Shown here piece by piece: positions 1 through 8,637 of a DNA stretch of 64,000 nt (position 1 is the stretch's first letter; each line of letters starts with the position of its first letter). Both the position numbers and the translations under genes were made by a program. Location of the stretch: NCBI RefSeq assembly GCF_024506395.1, contig NZ_JANIBO010000002.1, positions 248,001-312,000 of the forward strand, given 5' to 3'. The notes beneath the pieces were generated by a model. It saw only the letters and a list, made by a program, of their open reading frames with translations. It made no database searches and was not told the origin of the DNA. The stretch comes from Cetobacterium sp. NK01. Its GTDB lineage: Bacteria; Fusobacteriota; Fusobacteriia; Fusobacteriales; Fusobacteriaceae.

Positions 1-227
1 GGTCCTAAAATACCTCTTCTTGAAAGAGCTAATAAAACTATTAATCCAAAAATTATAGTAGGAACTCCAGTTAATGCCCTAAAAAACTCTAATATTTTTT
101 TAAATCCCTTACCTTTTTTAAAAAACAACCATAAACTTATAAAAAAACCAGCTACTGAGCTTAATATACTTGCGATTCCTGTAACAAATATAGAGAGTAA
201 AACTATATCTATTATCTCCCTCTCCAC
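1..227 (-). CDS. tupB: Tungstate ABC transporter permease TupB, N-terminal part
   Basis: Partial gene running off the window edge; about 75 residues are visible. It would be the inner-membrane permease for tungstate delivered by TupA, the gene just upstream. The visible part has an N-terminal hydrophobic segment, then a stretch reading ALTGVPTIIFGLIVLLALSR followed by RGILG, which matches the conserved 'GLPTVVVGL...LLSRRGPLG' region of TupB/WtpB-type permeases. The likely start is a GTG at 227; the ATG that overlaps the tupA stop is out of frame and closes after five codons. Start and tupA stop are one base apart, so translation is probably coupled. Identity is good; the exact start is less certain because a GGAGAGGGAG motif lies just inside the frame. 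Confidence 0.8.
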   Translation of the reverse strand, partial: MEREIIDIVLLSIFVTGIASILSSVAGFFISLWLFFKKGKGFKKILEFFRALTGVPTIIFGLIVLLALSRRGILG

Positions 228-228
228 A

Positions 229-1014
229 TTATTTACCTACAAAAAATAATGGTGTTCCGAATTCATTTTTTCCATAACTCTTCATGATTTCTTCAGCTTC
301 TTTAGATTGCATGAACTCTATAAATATTTTTATATCATCTTTTTTACTATCTTTAACATCTGAAAGCTCTAAAATTGAATATATATTTTTCAAAGGTTCT
401 TTTTCATTTAATGGTACCTCTTGCAACTTAAAGTTTTCTTTAACTTTTAAAAATGTTCCACTATCAGATAAAGTAAATCCTTGTAATTCAGAAGTTAAAT
501 TTAAAGTTTTTGCCATTCCTAGTCCAGCTTCTTTATAATTCTTAAAATCCTTATCAACCTTAGCTTCTTTCCACATTGAAAGCTCTTTAGAGTGAGTTCC
601 AGATTTATCTCCTCTTGATATAAACGTTAAATTTTCCTTAGAAATTTTATTTAATAATTCATTTAAATTTTTAGGATAGTTTGTTAAATCTTTCTCATTA
701 TCTGTTACAACAACAAAATAATTATACATTAAAGGGTACCTTCTTACTCCATAACCATCCTCTATAAACTTTTTTTCTCTCCCAGGGTCATGAGTAAAAA
801 GAATATCTACATCTCCTCTTTTTCCCAACTCTAAAGCTTCACCAGTTCCTTTTGCTATCCACTTTAATTCGACACCTTTTTTTTCTTTTAATGTTTTTGA
901 AATTTCAGTTAAAAATCCAGTGTCATCTAATGATGTTGTTGTTCCCATTAATATTTCACCTGCGTAAATATTTGCACATAACAATACTCCCGCTAAAAAT
1001 ATAGATTTTTTCAT
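229..1014 (-). CDS. tupA: Tungstate-binding periplasmic protein TupA
   Basis: A 261-residue solute-binding protein with an N-terminal signal peptide (MKKSIFLAGVLLCANIYAG). The mature start carries the TTTSLDDTG motif, which corresponds to the TTTS(T/V)xDxG oxyanion-binding signature of TupA. It is followed by GTGEALELGKRGDVDILFTH, the other conserved TupA block. The role is high-affinity periplasmic capture of tungstate (less likely molybdate), handed to the TupB permease encoded next. A GGAGGG ribosome site precedes the ATG. It has its own promoter downstream of the mobA terminator, so the tup genes are a separate unit from the formate dehydrogenase operon. Tungstate fits the two candidate tungsten enzymes in this window (formate dehydrogenase, AOR). 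Confidence 0.92.
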   Translation of the reverse strand: MKKSIFLAGVLLCANIYAGEILMGTTTSLDDTGFLTEISKTLKEKKGVELKWIAKGTGEALELGKRGDVDILFTHDPGREKKFIEDGYGVRRYPLMYNYFVVVTDNEKDLTNYPKNLNELLNKISKENLTFISRGDKSGTHSKELSMWKEAKVDKDFKNYKEAGLGMAKTLNLTSELQGFTLSDSGTFLKVKENFKLQEVPLNEKEPLKNIYSILELSDVKDSKKDDIKIFIEFMQSKEAEEIMKSYGKNEFGTPLFFVGK

Positions 1015-1042
1015 CTCAATCCCTCCTCATAAAATATGAACA

Positions 1043-1071
1043 ATTATACTATTATACTAGTTTTTTTACAA
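1043..1071 (-). promoter_or_regulatory. Promoter of the tup operon
   Basis: Read on the minus strand: TTGTAA (1071-1066), 17-base spacer, TATAAT (1048-1043), about 30 bases upstream of the tupA ATG. The spacing is ideal for a housekeeping sigma factor. The leader is too short to hold a molybdenum/tungsten cofactor riboswitch. Confidence 0.65.
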
Positions 1072-1133
1072 CTTTTTTTATTCCTTTTGTTTTATTTTAC
1101 TTTTTTTTATACTAAAATAGGAAAAAATTAAAA

Positions 1134-1159
1134 TAGGATAAATTTTAAAATTTATCCTA
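1134..1159 (-). terminator. Terminator after mobA
   Basis: A 26-base perfect palindrome (13-base arms TAGGATAAATTTT / AAAATTTATCCTA) followed on the minus strand by a T-rich run. It overlaps the mobA stop codon and separates the fdh-hyd-mobA unit from tupAB. Confidence 0.7.
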
Positions 1160-1741
1160 CATTTTTTCCATTAATTTTAAATCTTCAAAAGTATTAATGT
1201 TGAAAAAACTGCTTGAAATTTTATTAAAATTTTCAAACTCATTAATATTTATCCAATTTATTTTTAAATTTTTAAAAATATTAGCTATTTTAAACTCTTT
1301 ATTATTAATACAATTTATTATTTCATCCATACTACTTTTTTTATACAATGCACATAACGGTTCTCTAAAAGAGTTATGAATAGGTATAGAAATATCATAA
1401 TCACCTTTGAATCTTCCTAAATATTCTAAAAACTCTTCTTCTAAAAATGGTGTATCACAAGATAAAATAAGACACTCTTCATTTGTGGCATTTTTTAATC
1501 CTGTTAAAATTCCTCCCAATGGACCTACATTTTTTATTTCATCCTTTATAACCTTTAAATTATAACCTAAATATTTTTCTGGGGAATTAGATATTATTAT
1601 AATTTCTGAAAATTTGGAAAGTTTTTCAATAATAATTTCAACAAATGTTTTTCCATTAAATTTTAAAAAACTTTTATCAATATAATTTAATCTACTTCCT
1701 TTTCCACCTGCTAATAAAACTACACTTTTATCATACTTCAT
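1157..1741 (-). CDS. mobA: Molybdopterin guanylyltransferase MobA
   Basis: A 194-residue nucleotidyltransferase that adds GMP to the pterin cofactor, giving the bis-MGD form needed by formate dehydrogenase. The N-terminus has the nucleotide-binding signature LLAGGKGSRLN, with Lys in DKSFLKFNG. NVGPLGGILTGL and LILSCDTPFLEEE (metal-binding Asp) are diagnostic for MobA. Length is normal. It is the third gene after formate dehydrogenase and hydrogenase, five bases beyond the hydrogenase stop and with no clear Shine-Dalgarno, so it is probably translated by coupling. Context says it services the upstream formate dehydrogenase; the metal may be W rather than Mo given tupAB next door. Confidence 0.9.
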   Translation of the reverse strand: MKYDKSVVLLAGGKGSRLNYIDKSFLKFNGKTFVEIIIEKLSKFSEIIIISNSPEKYLGYNLKVIKDEIKNVGPLGGILTGLKNATNEECLILSCDTPFLEEEFLEYLGRFKGDYDISIPIHNSFREPLCALYKKSSMDEIINCINNKEFKIANIFKNLKINWININEFENFNKISSSFFNINTFEDLKLMEKM

Positions 1742-1746
1742 ATTTT

Positions 1747-3459
1747 TTACTTTTTAGAGTATGTAGTATGTAAAATATGGTGGCTTTTATGACCACAAGG
1801 TTCTTTCAAGTAGTTTTTATAAAGGCTAGATACTTCTTCATTTTCATGTGATTTTCGTAAATTTGAAGTTGAATCAAATAGATACATTCCATTCATTCTA
1901 GATTTTCTTATTTCTAAATTATCTGGGATAGGTGCTCCACCGCCACTTATGCATCCACCATAACAAGCCATAACTTCTATAAAATCAAATGAAACCTCTT
2001 TATTTATTATTGCATCTAAAACTTTTTTTGCTGAACCTATTCCATTTATAACTGCAACTTTAATTATTTTTTCTCCTAAATCTATCTCTGCAGACTTTAC
2101 ATTTTCAAATCCTCTTAAGTTCTGAAACTCTATTTGATTTAATTGTCCATTTGTTAAAATATGACTTACTGTTCTTAGTGCCGCTTCCATTACACCACCA
2201 GAAGATCCAAATATCCTTCCAGCACTAGATCCTAATCCCATAAAAGAATCATAGGTTAAATTATTTGGCATTAAATTAAAATCTATGTTATTCATTTTTA
2301 TTAACTTAGCAAACTCTCTTGTTGTTATTACTAAATCTACATCTTTAATTCCATTTTTTTGCATCTCAGCTCTTTCACTTTCACCTTTTTTTGCTGTACA
2401 AGGCATAATTGAAACAACGTATATATCCTCTTTAGGAATATTTAATGTGTCTGAGTAATATGATTTTGCTAATGCACCAAACATTTGCTGAGGCGATTTA
2501 CAAGTTGATAAATTTTCTATAAAACTTGGATAAGATTGTTCCACATAATTTACCCATCCTGGACAACATGAAGTAAACATTGGTAATTTACCATCACCTT
2601 TTATTACTCTTTGAATTAATTCGCTTCCTTCTTCCATTATTGTTACATCTGCAGAAAAATCTGTACTAAAAACTTTGTCAAAGCCTAGTTTTTTTAAAGC
2701 TCCTACCATTTTAGATGTTACATCTATTCCTGGAGCAAGAAAAAACTCTTCTCCTATAGTATGCTTTATTGCAGGAGCCATCTGAACAACAATATGTTTT
2801 TCAGAGCTTTTTAATAACTTATTTAATTCTGTTACACTATTTTTCTCTGTCAAAGCCCCTACTGGACAGACTTTAACACATTGACCACAAGAAACACATT
2901 TACTTTCTTCCAATGTTTTTCCATCTTTTATAATTATCTCTTTGACTCCATTTAATTCAACAACTTCATAAATCTCAAGTCCTTGGACTTTTTTGCAAAC
3001 AGCTACACACTTTTCACATAAAATACATTTATTCATATTTCTAGTTATTCCTGAGGAACCGCTATCTAGTGGGTATTTTTTTATATTCTCTAAATTCCTA
3101 TTTATTATATTATATTCAAAAGATATATTTTGTAATTCACAATCCCCTTTTGATTTTTCACAAGTTAAACAATCATTAGGATGATTTTTCATAATATTTT
3201 TTAAAATTCTTTCTCTTTCTTTAATTATTTTTGGAGTTCTTGTTTTTATAACCATTTTATCTTTAGGATAAGTTTCACAAGATTTTAAAGTTTCTCCATC
3301 ACATTCTACAATACATATTCCACAAACTTTTTGAGATCCTAAATCATCATGATGGCAAAGAGTTGGTATATTTATACCTAACTCTTTACATCTTTCTAGT
3401 ATTGTTTGTGTAGATTTAATTTCTGTTAAAATCCCATCAATTTCTATTTGAAAATTCAT
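1747..3459 (-). CDS. [FeFe] hydrogenase, monomeric CpI-like (M3 type)
   Basis: A 570-residue iron-only hydrogenase, about the length of clostridial CpI. Modules in order: N-terminal [2Fe-2S] domain (Cys near residues 35-60), His-Cys3 [4Fe-4S] motif (HPNDCLTC...C, about 93-108), two ferredoxin-type [4Fe-4S] clusters (CILCEKCVAVC about 143; CVSCGQCVKVCP about 188), then the H-cluster domain. All three H-cluster signatures are intact: TSCCPGW (about 295), MPCTAKKGE (about 351) and VMACYGGCISGGG (about 494). It reversibly couples proton reduction to ferredoxin or directly to the formate dehydrogenase encoded 10 bases upstream, whose N-terminus has the same set of Fe-S modules. A GGAGG site precedes the ATG. 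The maturases HydEFG are not in the window. Confidence 0.93.
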   Translation of the reverse strand: MNFQIEIDGILTEIKSTQTILERCKELGINIPTLCHHDDLGSQKVCGICIVECDGETLKSCETYPKDKMVIKTRTPKIIKERERILKNIMKNHPNDCLTCEKSKGDCELQNISFEYNIINRNLENIKKYPLDSGSSGITRNMNKCILCEKCVAVCKKVQGLEIYEVVELNGVKEIIIKDGKTLEESKCVSCGQCVKVCPVGALTEKNSVTELNKLLKSSEKHIVVQMAPAIKHTIGEEFFLAPGIDVTSKMVGALKKLGFDKVFSTDFSADVTIMEEGSELIQRVIKGDGKLPMFTSCCPGWVNYVEQSYPSFIENLSTCKSPQQMFGALAKSYYSDTLNIPKEDIYVVSIMPCTAKKGESERAEMQKNGIKDVDLVITTREFAKLIKMNNIDFNLMPNNLTYDSFMGLGSSAGRIFGSSGGVMEAALRTVSHILTNGQLNQIEFQNLRGFENVKSAEIDLGEKIIKVAVINGIGSAKKVLDAIINKEVSFDFIEVMACYGGCISGGGAPIPDNLEIRKSRMNGMYLFDSTSNLRKSHENEEVSSLYKNYLKEPCGHKSHHILHTTYSKK

Positions 3460-3469
3460 AATTCCTCCA

Positions 3470-6130
3470 CTAAATCAACTTTTCTATTTTTACTGCTGTA
3501 ACTTTTAACTCTGGAATTCCGCATTTTTCATCTACACGATCAGCTCCAGTTAATACGTTACAAGCTCCTTCTGCAAAATGGAATGGCATAAAAAATAACT
3601 CTTCTAAAATTCCGTCATTTGAAGTTACTCTAGTTTTAATTTCACCTCTTCTGGATATAACTCTTATAATTTCATTCTCTACTATGCCTAATTTTTTCAT
3701 TGTTTGTGGGTGTATTTCAATGTATGAATCTGGAGATTTTTCGTTTAATCCATCTACTTTACCTGTCATAGTTCTTGTATGATAGTGATATAGATTTCTA
3801 CCATTTGTTAATAAATAAGGATATTGACTACACGGATTCTCTCCTAAAAGTTCTTGTTCTGATGGTACAAAAAGTCCTTTTCCTCTCATAGGATTATTTT
3901 TATGTAGAATAGATGTTCCTTCTCCTGATTCATTTATAGGCCAAGGAATTCCTATCTTATCTATCACTGTATAATTTAATCCTTTATATTGTGGAGTTAC
4001 CTTTGCAATCTCTTTTGTTATTTCCTCTGCAGAATTATAAATCTCTTTATAACCTAAAACATTCATAATATTATTTATAATTTTCCAATCAGGCTCAACG
4101 CCCTCTCTTTCTACAACTTTTCTAACTCTTTGAATTCTTCTCTCTGTATTAGTAAATGTTCCATCTTTCTCAGCAAAAGATAAGGCTGGTAAAACAACAT
4201 CTGCTAACTGAGCTGTTTCTGTCATAAATATATCTTGAACAATTAAAAATTCTAAAGATTCTAAAGCGTGTTTTATATGATTTATATCCGGATCTGAAAC
4301 CATTGGATTCTCACCCATTATATATAAACATTTTAATTCATTATGTGAAGCTTTATGCATCATTTCTGGTATAGTGTACCCTACTTTATCATTTAATTTT
4401 ACTTTCCATTCTTTTTCAAATTTAGATTTTACTTCAGGATTATATACTTTTTGATACCCTGGATATGAATCTGGTAATCCTCCCATATCACATGATCCTT
4501 GAACATTATTTTGCCCTCTTAAAGGATTAATCCCTCCAAATTTAACACCTATATTTCCACACAATAAAGCTAAATTTGATAAACTCATAACTCCATTTGT
4601 TCCGGCTTTATGTTGTGTTATTCCCATGGCATAAAAAATAGAGGCTACATCACTTGAATATATTCTTGCAGCTTTTTCTATTAATTCTTTAGGTACACCA
4701 CAAATACTTTCTGCATATTCTGGTGTATATTTTTCGACTAATTTAACTAAGTGTTCAAAGTTTTCTGTATTTTTTTCTATATACTCTTTATTATATAATT
4801 TTTCTTTTATTATTACATGAATCATACCATTAATAAGAGAAATATTAGTTCCTAAATTTAATTGTAAAAATACATCTGCATCATCAGCTAAATCGATCAT
4901 TCTAGGATCGGCAACAATCACTTTTGCGCCATTTAATTTAGCTGTTTTTATTTTAGCTCCAATAACAGGGTGGTTTTCTCGAGGATTTGACCCTATTATA
5001 AAGATAACTTTTGAGTCTACAACTTCTTCAATACTATTAGTCATAGCTCCACTTCCCAACGTAGTTGCTAACCCGGCAACTGTTGAACTGTGTCAAAGAC
5101 GAGCGCAATGATCTACATTATTAGTTCCTATTACCGCTCTAAAAAGTTTTTGAAATATATAATTATCTTCGTTTGTACATCTTGCTGATGTTAATCCTCC
5201 AAAAGAATCTGATCCATAATTATCTTTTATTTCTCTCATTTTTTCTCCAATAAGAGTGTATGCTTCTTTCCAAGACGCAGGCTTTAGTTCACCATTTTTT
5301 CTTATATATGGAGTATTTATTCTATCGGGATGATTAACAAACTTATATCCAAATTTTCCTTTTACACATAATAATCCATCATTAGGAGCTATATTTGCTG
5401 GTTTAGCTTCTACTATTTTATTATTTTTTACTAAAAAATCTATTTGACATCCAACACCACAATATGAACATGTTGTTCTGACACTTTTTGTTTCCCAATG
5501 TCTAAATTTTTCTTTTTCTTTTGGAAGTAAGGCTCCTACAGGACAAATACTTACACAATTTCCACAAGACATGCATTTAGTATTATTAATTTTTTCTTCA
5601 AGTTTAGTACCTACATATTTTCTTCCATCTTTTTCTTTTAATTCTAATATATTACTTCCTTGAAGAGTTTTACAAATTTCTACACATTTTCCACAAGCTA
5701 TACATTTATTAGGATTTATTGTATAAAAAGGGTTTGAATTATCTATTTTTAAATTTTCTTCGTAACCATTCTTGCTAGTATGAATTTCATATTCATAACA
5801 ATAATCTTGTAATTTACATTCTCCAGATTTTTTACACCCTAAACAATCTAAAGCATGTTTATCAATTATTTTACCTAATATCTCTTTTCTCTTTTTAAGT
5901 ACCAATTCACTGTGGGTTTTTATTATTGTGTTATCTTTTAGTTTAGCTTTACAAGCTTTTTCTAATTTACCATCTACTTCTACAACACATATTCCACACT
6001 CTTGTTCATTATGCTCTATTCTTTCATCATAACATAATGTTGGAATTGCTATATCTAAGTCACTTAAAAAGTCTAAAAGAGTTTTATTTTCTACAAAGTC
6101 ATACTCTTTTTTATTGACTTTTATGCTCAC
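3470..6130 (-). CDS. fdhF: Selenocysteine formate dehydrogenase with NuoG-like Fe-S front end (UGA read as Sec at 5095-5093)
   Basis: One 886-residue protein interrupted by an in-frame TGA at 5095-5093. The codons around it read VDHCARL-U-HSSTVAGLATT, matching the active-site context of FdhF enzymes (E. coli: ...CARV-U-HGPSVAGL). A SECIS hairpin follows at the standard distance. N-terminal part: [2Fe-2S] domain, His-Cys3 cluster (HALDCLGC...C), two [4Fe-4S] ferredoxin motifs (CIACGKCVEIC, CMSCGNCVSICP), then CSYCGVGC (about residue 219), which opens the catalytic bis-MGD domain. The start is GTG at 6130 behind AAAGGAGG. It oxidises formate or reduces CO2 using Mo or W. It is first in an operon with hydrogenase (10-base gap) and mobA. 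sel genes and fdhD are not in the window. Confidence 0.95.
5063..5095 (-). promoter_or_regulatory. Bacterial SECIS element for Sec insertion
   Basis: Eleven bases after the UGA (5095-5093), the minus strand folds into a perfect six-base-pair hairpin, stem AGUUGC/GCAACU with loop CGGGUUA (5081-5063). Position, stem length and a GU-containing apical loop match the SelB-binding hairpin of E. coli fdhF, where the spacing from UGA is also 11 bases. The upstream part of the element lies inside the coding sequence. Confidence 0.88.
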
Positions 6131-6267
6131 TTATTTTCCTCCTTTATAAATATTTCTAACTTTAAAAAGTATAAGGTTTTTTCTTTTTATAAAAAATAGC
6201 TTTTATTCATTTTTTTTTAAACAAAACGTCATAATATTTTTTTATAAATTGGTTTTTTTCAAATTTT

Positions 6268-6303
6268 GTACATATTTTTTTTAAATTTATAAAAAAAATG
6301 TAC
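6268..6303. promoter_or_regulatory. Inverted repeat in the fdh/AraC divergent promoter region
   Basis: GTACAT at 6268-6273 and ATGTAC at 6298-6303 flank T8 and A8 tracts, giving a long dyad centred near 6286 with a two-base bulge. It lies between the divergent formate dehydrogenase and AraC-family genes, upstream of the AraC gene promoter. It could be an operator for that regulator or simply a terminator-like AT hairpin. The rest of the 258-base gap (6131-6388) is AT-rich with no other clear element. Confidence 0.4.
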
Positions 6304-6332
6304 TTTTTTTCACTTTTATTAAAATAAAAAGA

Positions 6333-6361
6333 TTGTTTTTAAAAAAAATATAATATATTAT
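6333..6361 (+). promoter_or_regulatory. Promoter of the AraC-family regulator
   Basis: TTGTTT (6333-6338), 17-base spacer, TATTAT (6356-6361), ending 27 bases before the ATG at 6389. Confidence 0.45.
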
Positions 6362-6388
6362 AATAAATAAAATTTAGGATGTGAGTTA

Positions 6389-7633
6389 ATGAATCAAAAT
6401 ATTATATATAAATTAGAAGACTTAATAAAAAATAATAATAAAACTCTTTTTTACGAGTATTTAAAAGTTCTCAATCTTTATAAATTTTTTATTGAAAGTG
6501 TTCAAGAATTTTTTTTAGAAGATCAACTAGAAATAATCACCTTTTTTCATGAAAAAGCTTTAAATAAAAATTTTAATATTTATGATATCTTAAATACCAA
6601 GGAATCTTTAATATTTATAACTAACAAGACAAAAGAAAAAAATTTCAAACTAGCATTAGAGTACTATAGAAATAGAACTATCTACAATTTAGACTCTTTT
6701 CAAAGTATTGAAAACATAAAAAAAGAGGGTAGATACACTTATTCTATAATAGATTTTTTAACTAAAAATATATCTTTAATCTCAAATGTATACGAATTCA
6801 ATAAAGAGATGTTTCAAGAAAAACTTGAATATTTTTCTTCAGAAAAAGAATTTTATGAAATATACTCTGATAAATATTGCGACATTATTTTAATTAAAAA
6901 AAATTTTTTCCAAGAATTCAATCCCTCTTTATTTTCTAGTTTTGGCCTTACAATTCGATTTTGTGAACTTGGACAAATAGGCTTTAAAAAAGATACTATT
7001 ATATTAAATGAAAACGAAGCTTTAATAACTAATGGTATATCTTTGGGACAATATAAGGTTTTAACAAATGATATTAATTATTTAACAATACATATTAAGG
7101 ATAACTTTCTAAAAGATTTTAATATTAAAGAGATTAATTATTCTATGAAAAAACTTCCTTGGAAAATTGATAAGGTATCTTCTATTTTATTTGAAAATTT
7201 AAATAGTTTAAAAAACAATAGAATTCTTGTTTTAAACTTTTTAACTAAAATAATCTTAGAACTTTTAAATGAACAAAAAAATTTAAACTTTAAGGTTCTT
7301 TCAGAAGATAGCATTATTAAAATAACTAAATTTATCGACAATAATTTAGAAAATCCTACTTTATCAATAACTCAATTGCAAAATATATTTGGTTTTAATA
7401 AAAATACTTTAATTCAACTTTTTAAGAGAAATTATAACACTTGTCCTTCTAAATACATTATAAATAAAAAACTTGAGTATGCATCCATTCTTCTTATAGA
7501 AACAGAGCTATCTATAACTGAAATAGCTTATAAATTAAACTTTTCAAACTCTAGTAAATTTTCTTTGAATTTCAAGGGAAAATTTCTTTATACTCCATTA
7601 CAATTTAGAAAAAAATATAAAGAACTTAAATAA
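6389..7633 (+). CDS. AraC-family transcriptional regulator
   Basis: A 414-residue protein. The C-terminal ~100 residues form the AraC/XylS double helix-turn-helix: LSITQLQNIFGFNKNTLIQL for the first HTH, then a second one containing LSITEIAYKLNFSNSSKFSL, ending with TPLQFRKKYK as in typical family members. The N-terminal ~300 residues are Asn/Lys/Phe-rich and match no sensor domain I recognise; YEFNKEMFQ onward may be a cupin-like fold, but this is not certain. It is transcribed divergently from the formate dehydrogenase-hydrogenase-mobA operon, the usual arrangement of a regulator with its target. The ligand cannot be read from the sequence; formate or a metal oxyanion would be logical guesses. 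Confidence 0.85.
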   Translation: MNQNIIYKLEDLIKNNNKTLFYEYLKVLNLYKFFIESVQEFFLEDQLEIITFFHEKALNKNFNIYDILNTKESLIFITNKTKEKNFKLALEYYRNRTIYNLDSFQSIENIKKEGRYTYSIIDFLTKNISLISNVYEFNKEMFQEKLEYFSSEKEFYEIYSDKYCDIILIKKNFFQEFNPSLFSSFGLTIRFCELGQIGFKKDTIILNENEALITNGISLGQYKVLTNDINYLTIHIKDNFLKDFNIKEINYSMKKLPWKIDKVSSILFENLNSLKNNRILVLNFLTKIILELLNEQKNLNFKVLSEDSIIKITKFIDNNLENPTLSITQLQNIFGFNKNTLIQLFKRNYNTCPSKYIINKKLEYASILLIETELSITEIAYKLNFSNSSKFSLNFKGKFLYTPLQFRKKYKELK

Positions 7634-7646
7634 GTTTATTATTTTT

Positions 7647-7675
7647 TTGATATTTTGCTTTTTTTTATATATAAT
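7647..7675 (+). promoter_or_regulatory. Promoter of glsA
   Basis: TTGATA (7647-7652), 17-base spacer, TATAAT (7670-7675), 35 bases before the glsA ATG. A near-consensus housekeeping promoter. Confidence 0.7.
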
Positions 7676-7710
7676 TAGATAAAGATAAAGAATAATTGCG
7701 GAGGATACTT

Positions 7711-8628
7711 ATGAAAAGTTTTTTAGAAGGCGTTATTAATAGAAATAAATATGTTTGCGAACTAGGAAAAGTTGCTGACTATATCCCAGGATTATCTAGT
7801 GCTAATAAAAATCATTTAGGTATTTGTATAACTGATACTTCTGGTGAAATTATTATAGCTGGTGATGCAGATATTAAATTTACTCTTCAGAGCATTTCAA
7901 AACCCTTAACTCTGATGTTAGCTTTGCTTGATAGAGGTGAAAAATATGTTTTTTCTAAGGTTGGAATGGAACCTAGTGGTGATGCTTTTAACTCTATTAG
8001 AAAATTAGAAACTGGTAGAATGAGGAAACCTTTTAATCCCATGATTAATGCTGGTGCTATTGAAGTTTGCTCTATGATAAAAGGTGAAAATAGTACAGAA
8101 AAATTTGAACGAGTTCTTAATTTCATCAAATTAATCTCAGGTAATAATAATTTAAAAGTTAATGAAGAAATATACCAAGGTGAAAAAGAGACTGGTAATA
8201 AAAATCGTTCAATGGCCTATTTCTTAAAAGGAGAAGGTTTAATCACTGGAGATGTTGAAGAAGTCTTAGATATTTATTTTAAACAATGTTCCATTGAAGT
8301 CACTGCTATAGATCTTGCTAAAATAGGTCTATTTCTTGCTAAAGGCGGTGTTTTAGAAAATGGTGAACGTATCGTTAGTGAGCATATTGCTACTATAGTT
8401 AAAACACTTATGGTTACTTGTGGTATGTACGATGGTTCTGGTGAATTCGCTATTAAAGTTGGAATTCCATCTAAGTCTGGTGTAGGAGGTGGAATTCTAT
8501 CTGTTGTTCCTGGAAAAATGGGAATCGGTGTTTTTGGCCCTGCTCTAGATCTTAAAGGTAACTCCATTGGTGGAATTGCTGTTCTTGAGGAAATTGCGGA
8601 AAATTTCAAATTTAGTATTTTTAATTAA
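7711..8628 (+). CDS. glsA: Glutaminase A
   Basis: A 305-residue serine-dependent glutaminase that hydrolyses L-glutamine to glutamate and ammonia. The family signature is clear: QSISKPLTL holds the catalytic Ser-x-x-Lys pair, followed by VGMEPSGDAFNS, KPFNPMINAGAI and GVGGGILSVVPG, all conserved in the beta-lactamase-like glutaminase fold. Start choice: the ATG at 7711 sits eight bases after GCGGAGGA; an in-frame TTG at 7696 lies upstream of that ribosome site and is rejected. It is followed after nine bases by the aromatic acid exporter-like gene, and both may be co-transcribed from the promoter at 7647. Confidence 0.93.
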   Translation: MKSFLEGVINRNKYVCELGKVADYIPGLSSANKNHLGICITDTSGEIIIAGDADIKFTLQSISKPLTLMLALLDRGEKYVFSKVGMEPSGDAFNSIRKLETGRMRKPFNPMINAGAIEVCSMIKGENSTEKFERVLNFIKLISGNNNLKVNEEIYQGEKETGNKNRSMAYFLKGEGLITGDVEEVLDIYFKQCSIEVTAIDLAKIGLFLAKGGVLENGERIVSEHIATIVKTLMVTCGMYDGSGEFAIKVGIPSKSGVGGGILSVVPGKMGIGVFGPALDLKGNSIGGIAVLEEIAENFKFSIFN

Positions 8629-8637
8629 GGAGTTATT

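Noticed and set aside
5059-5093. Two separate formate dehydrogenase genes (5093-6130 and 3470-5059)
   Set aside because: Both pieces are in the same frame with only the TGA between them; the SECIS hairpin and active-site context show a single Sec-containing protein.
8274-8609. 111-residue antisense frame inside glsA
   Set aside because: Antisense shadow of a strongly coding gene with no ribosome site; composition mirrors glsA third positions.
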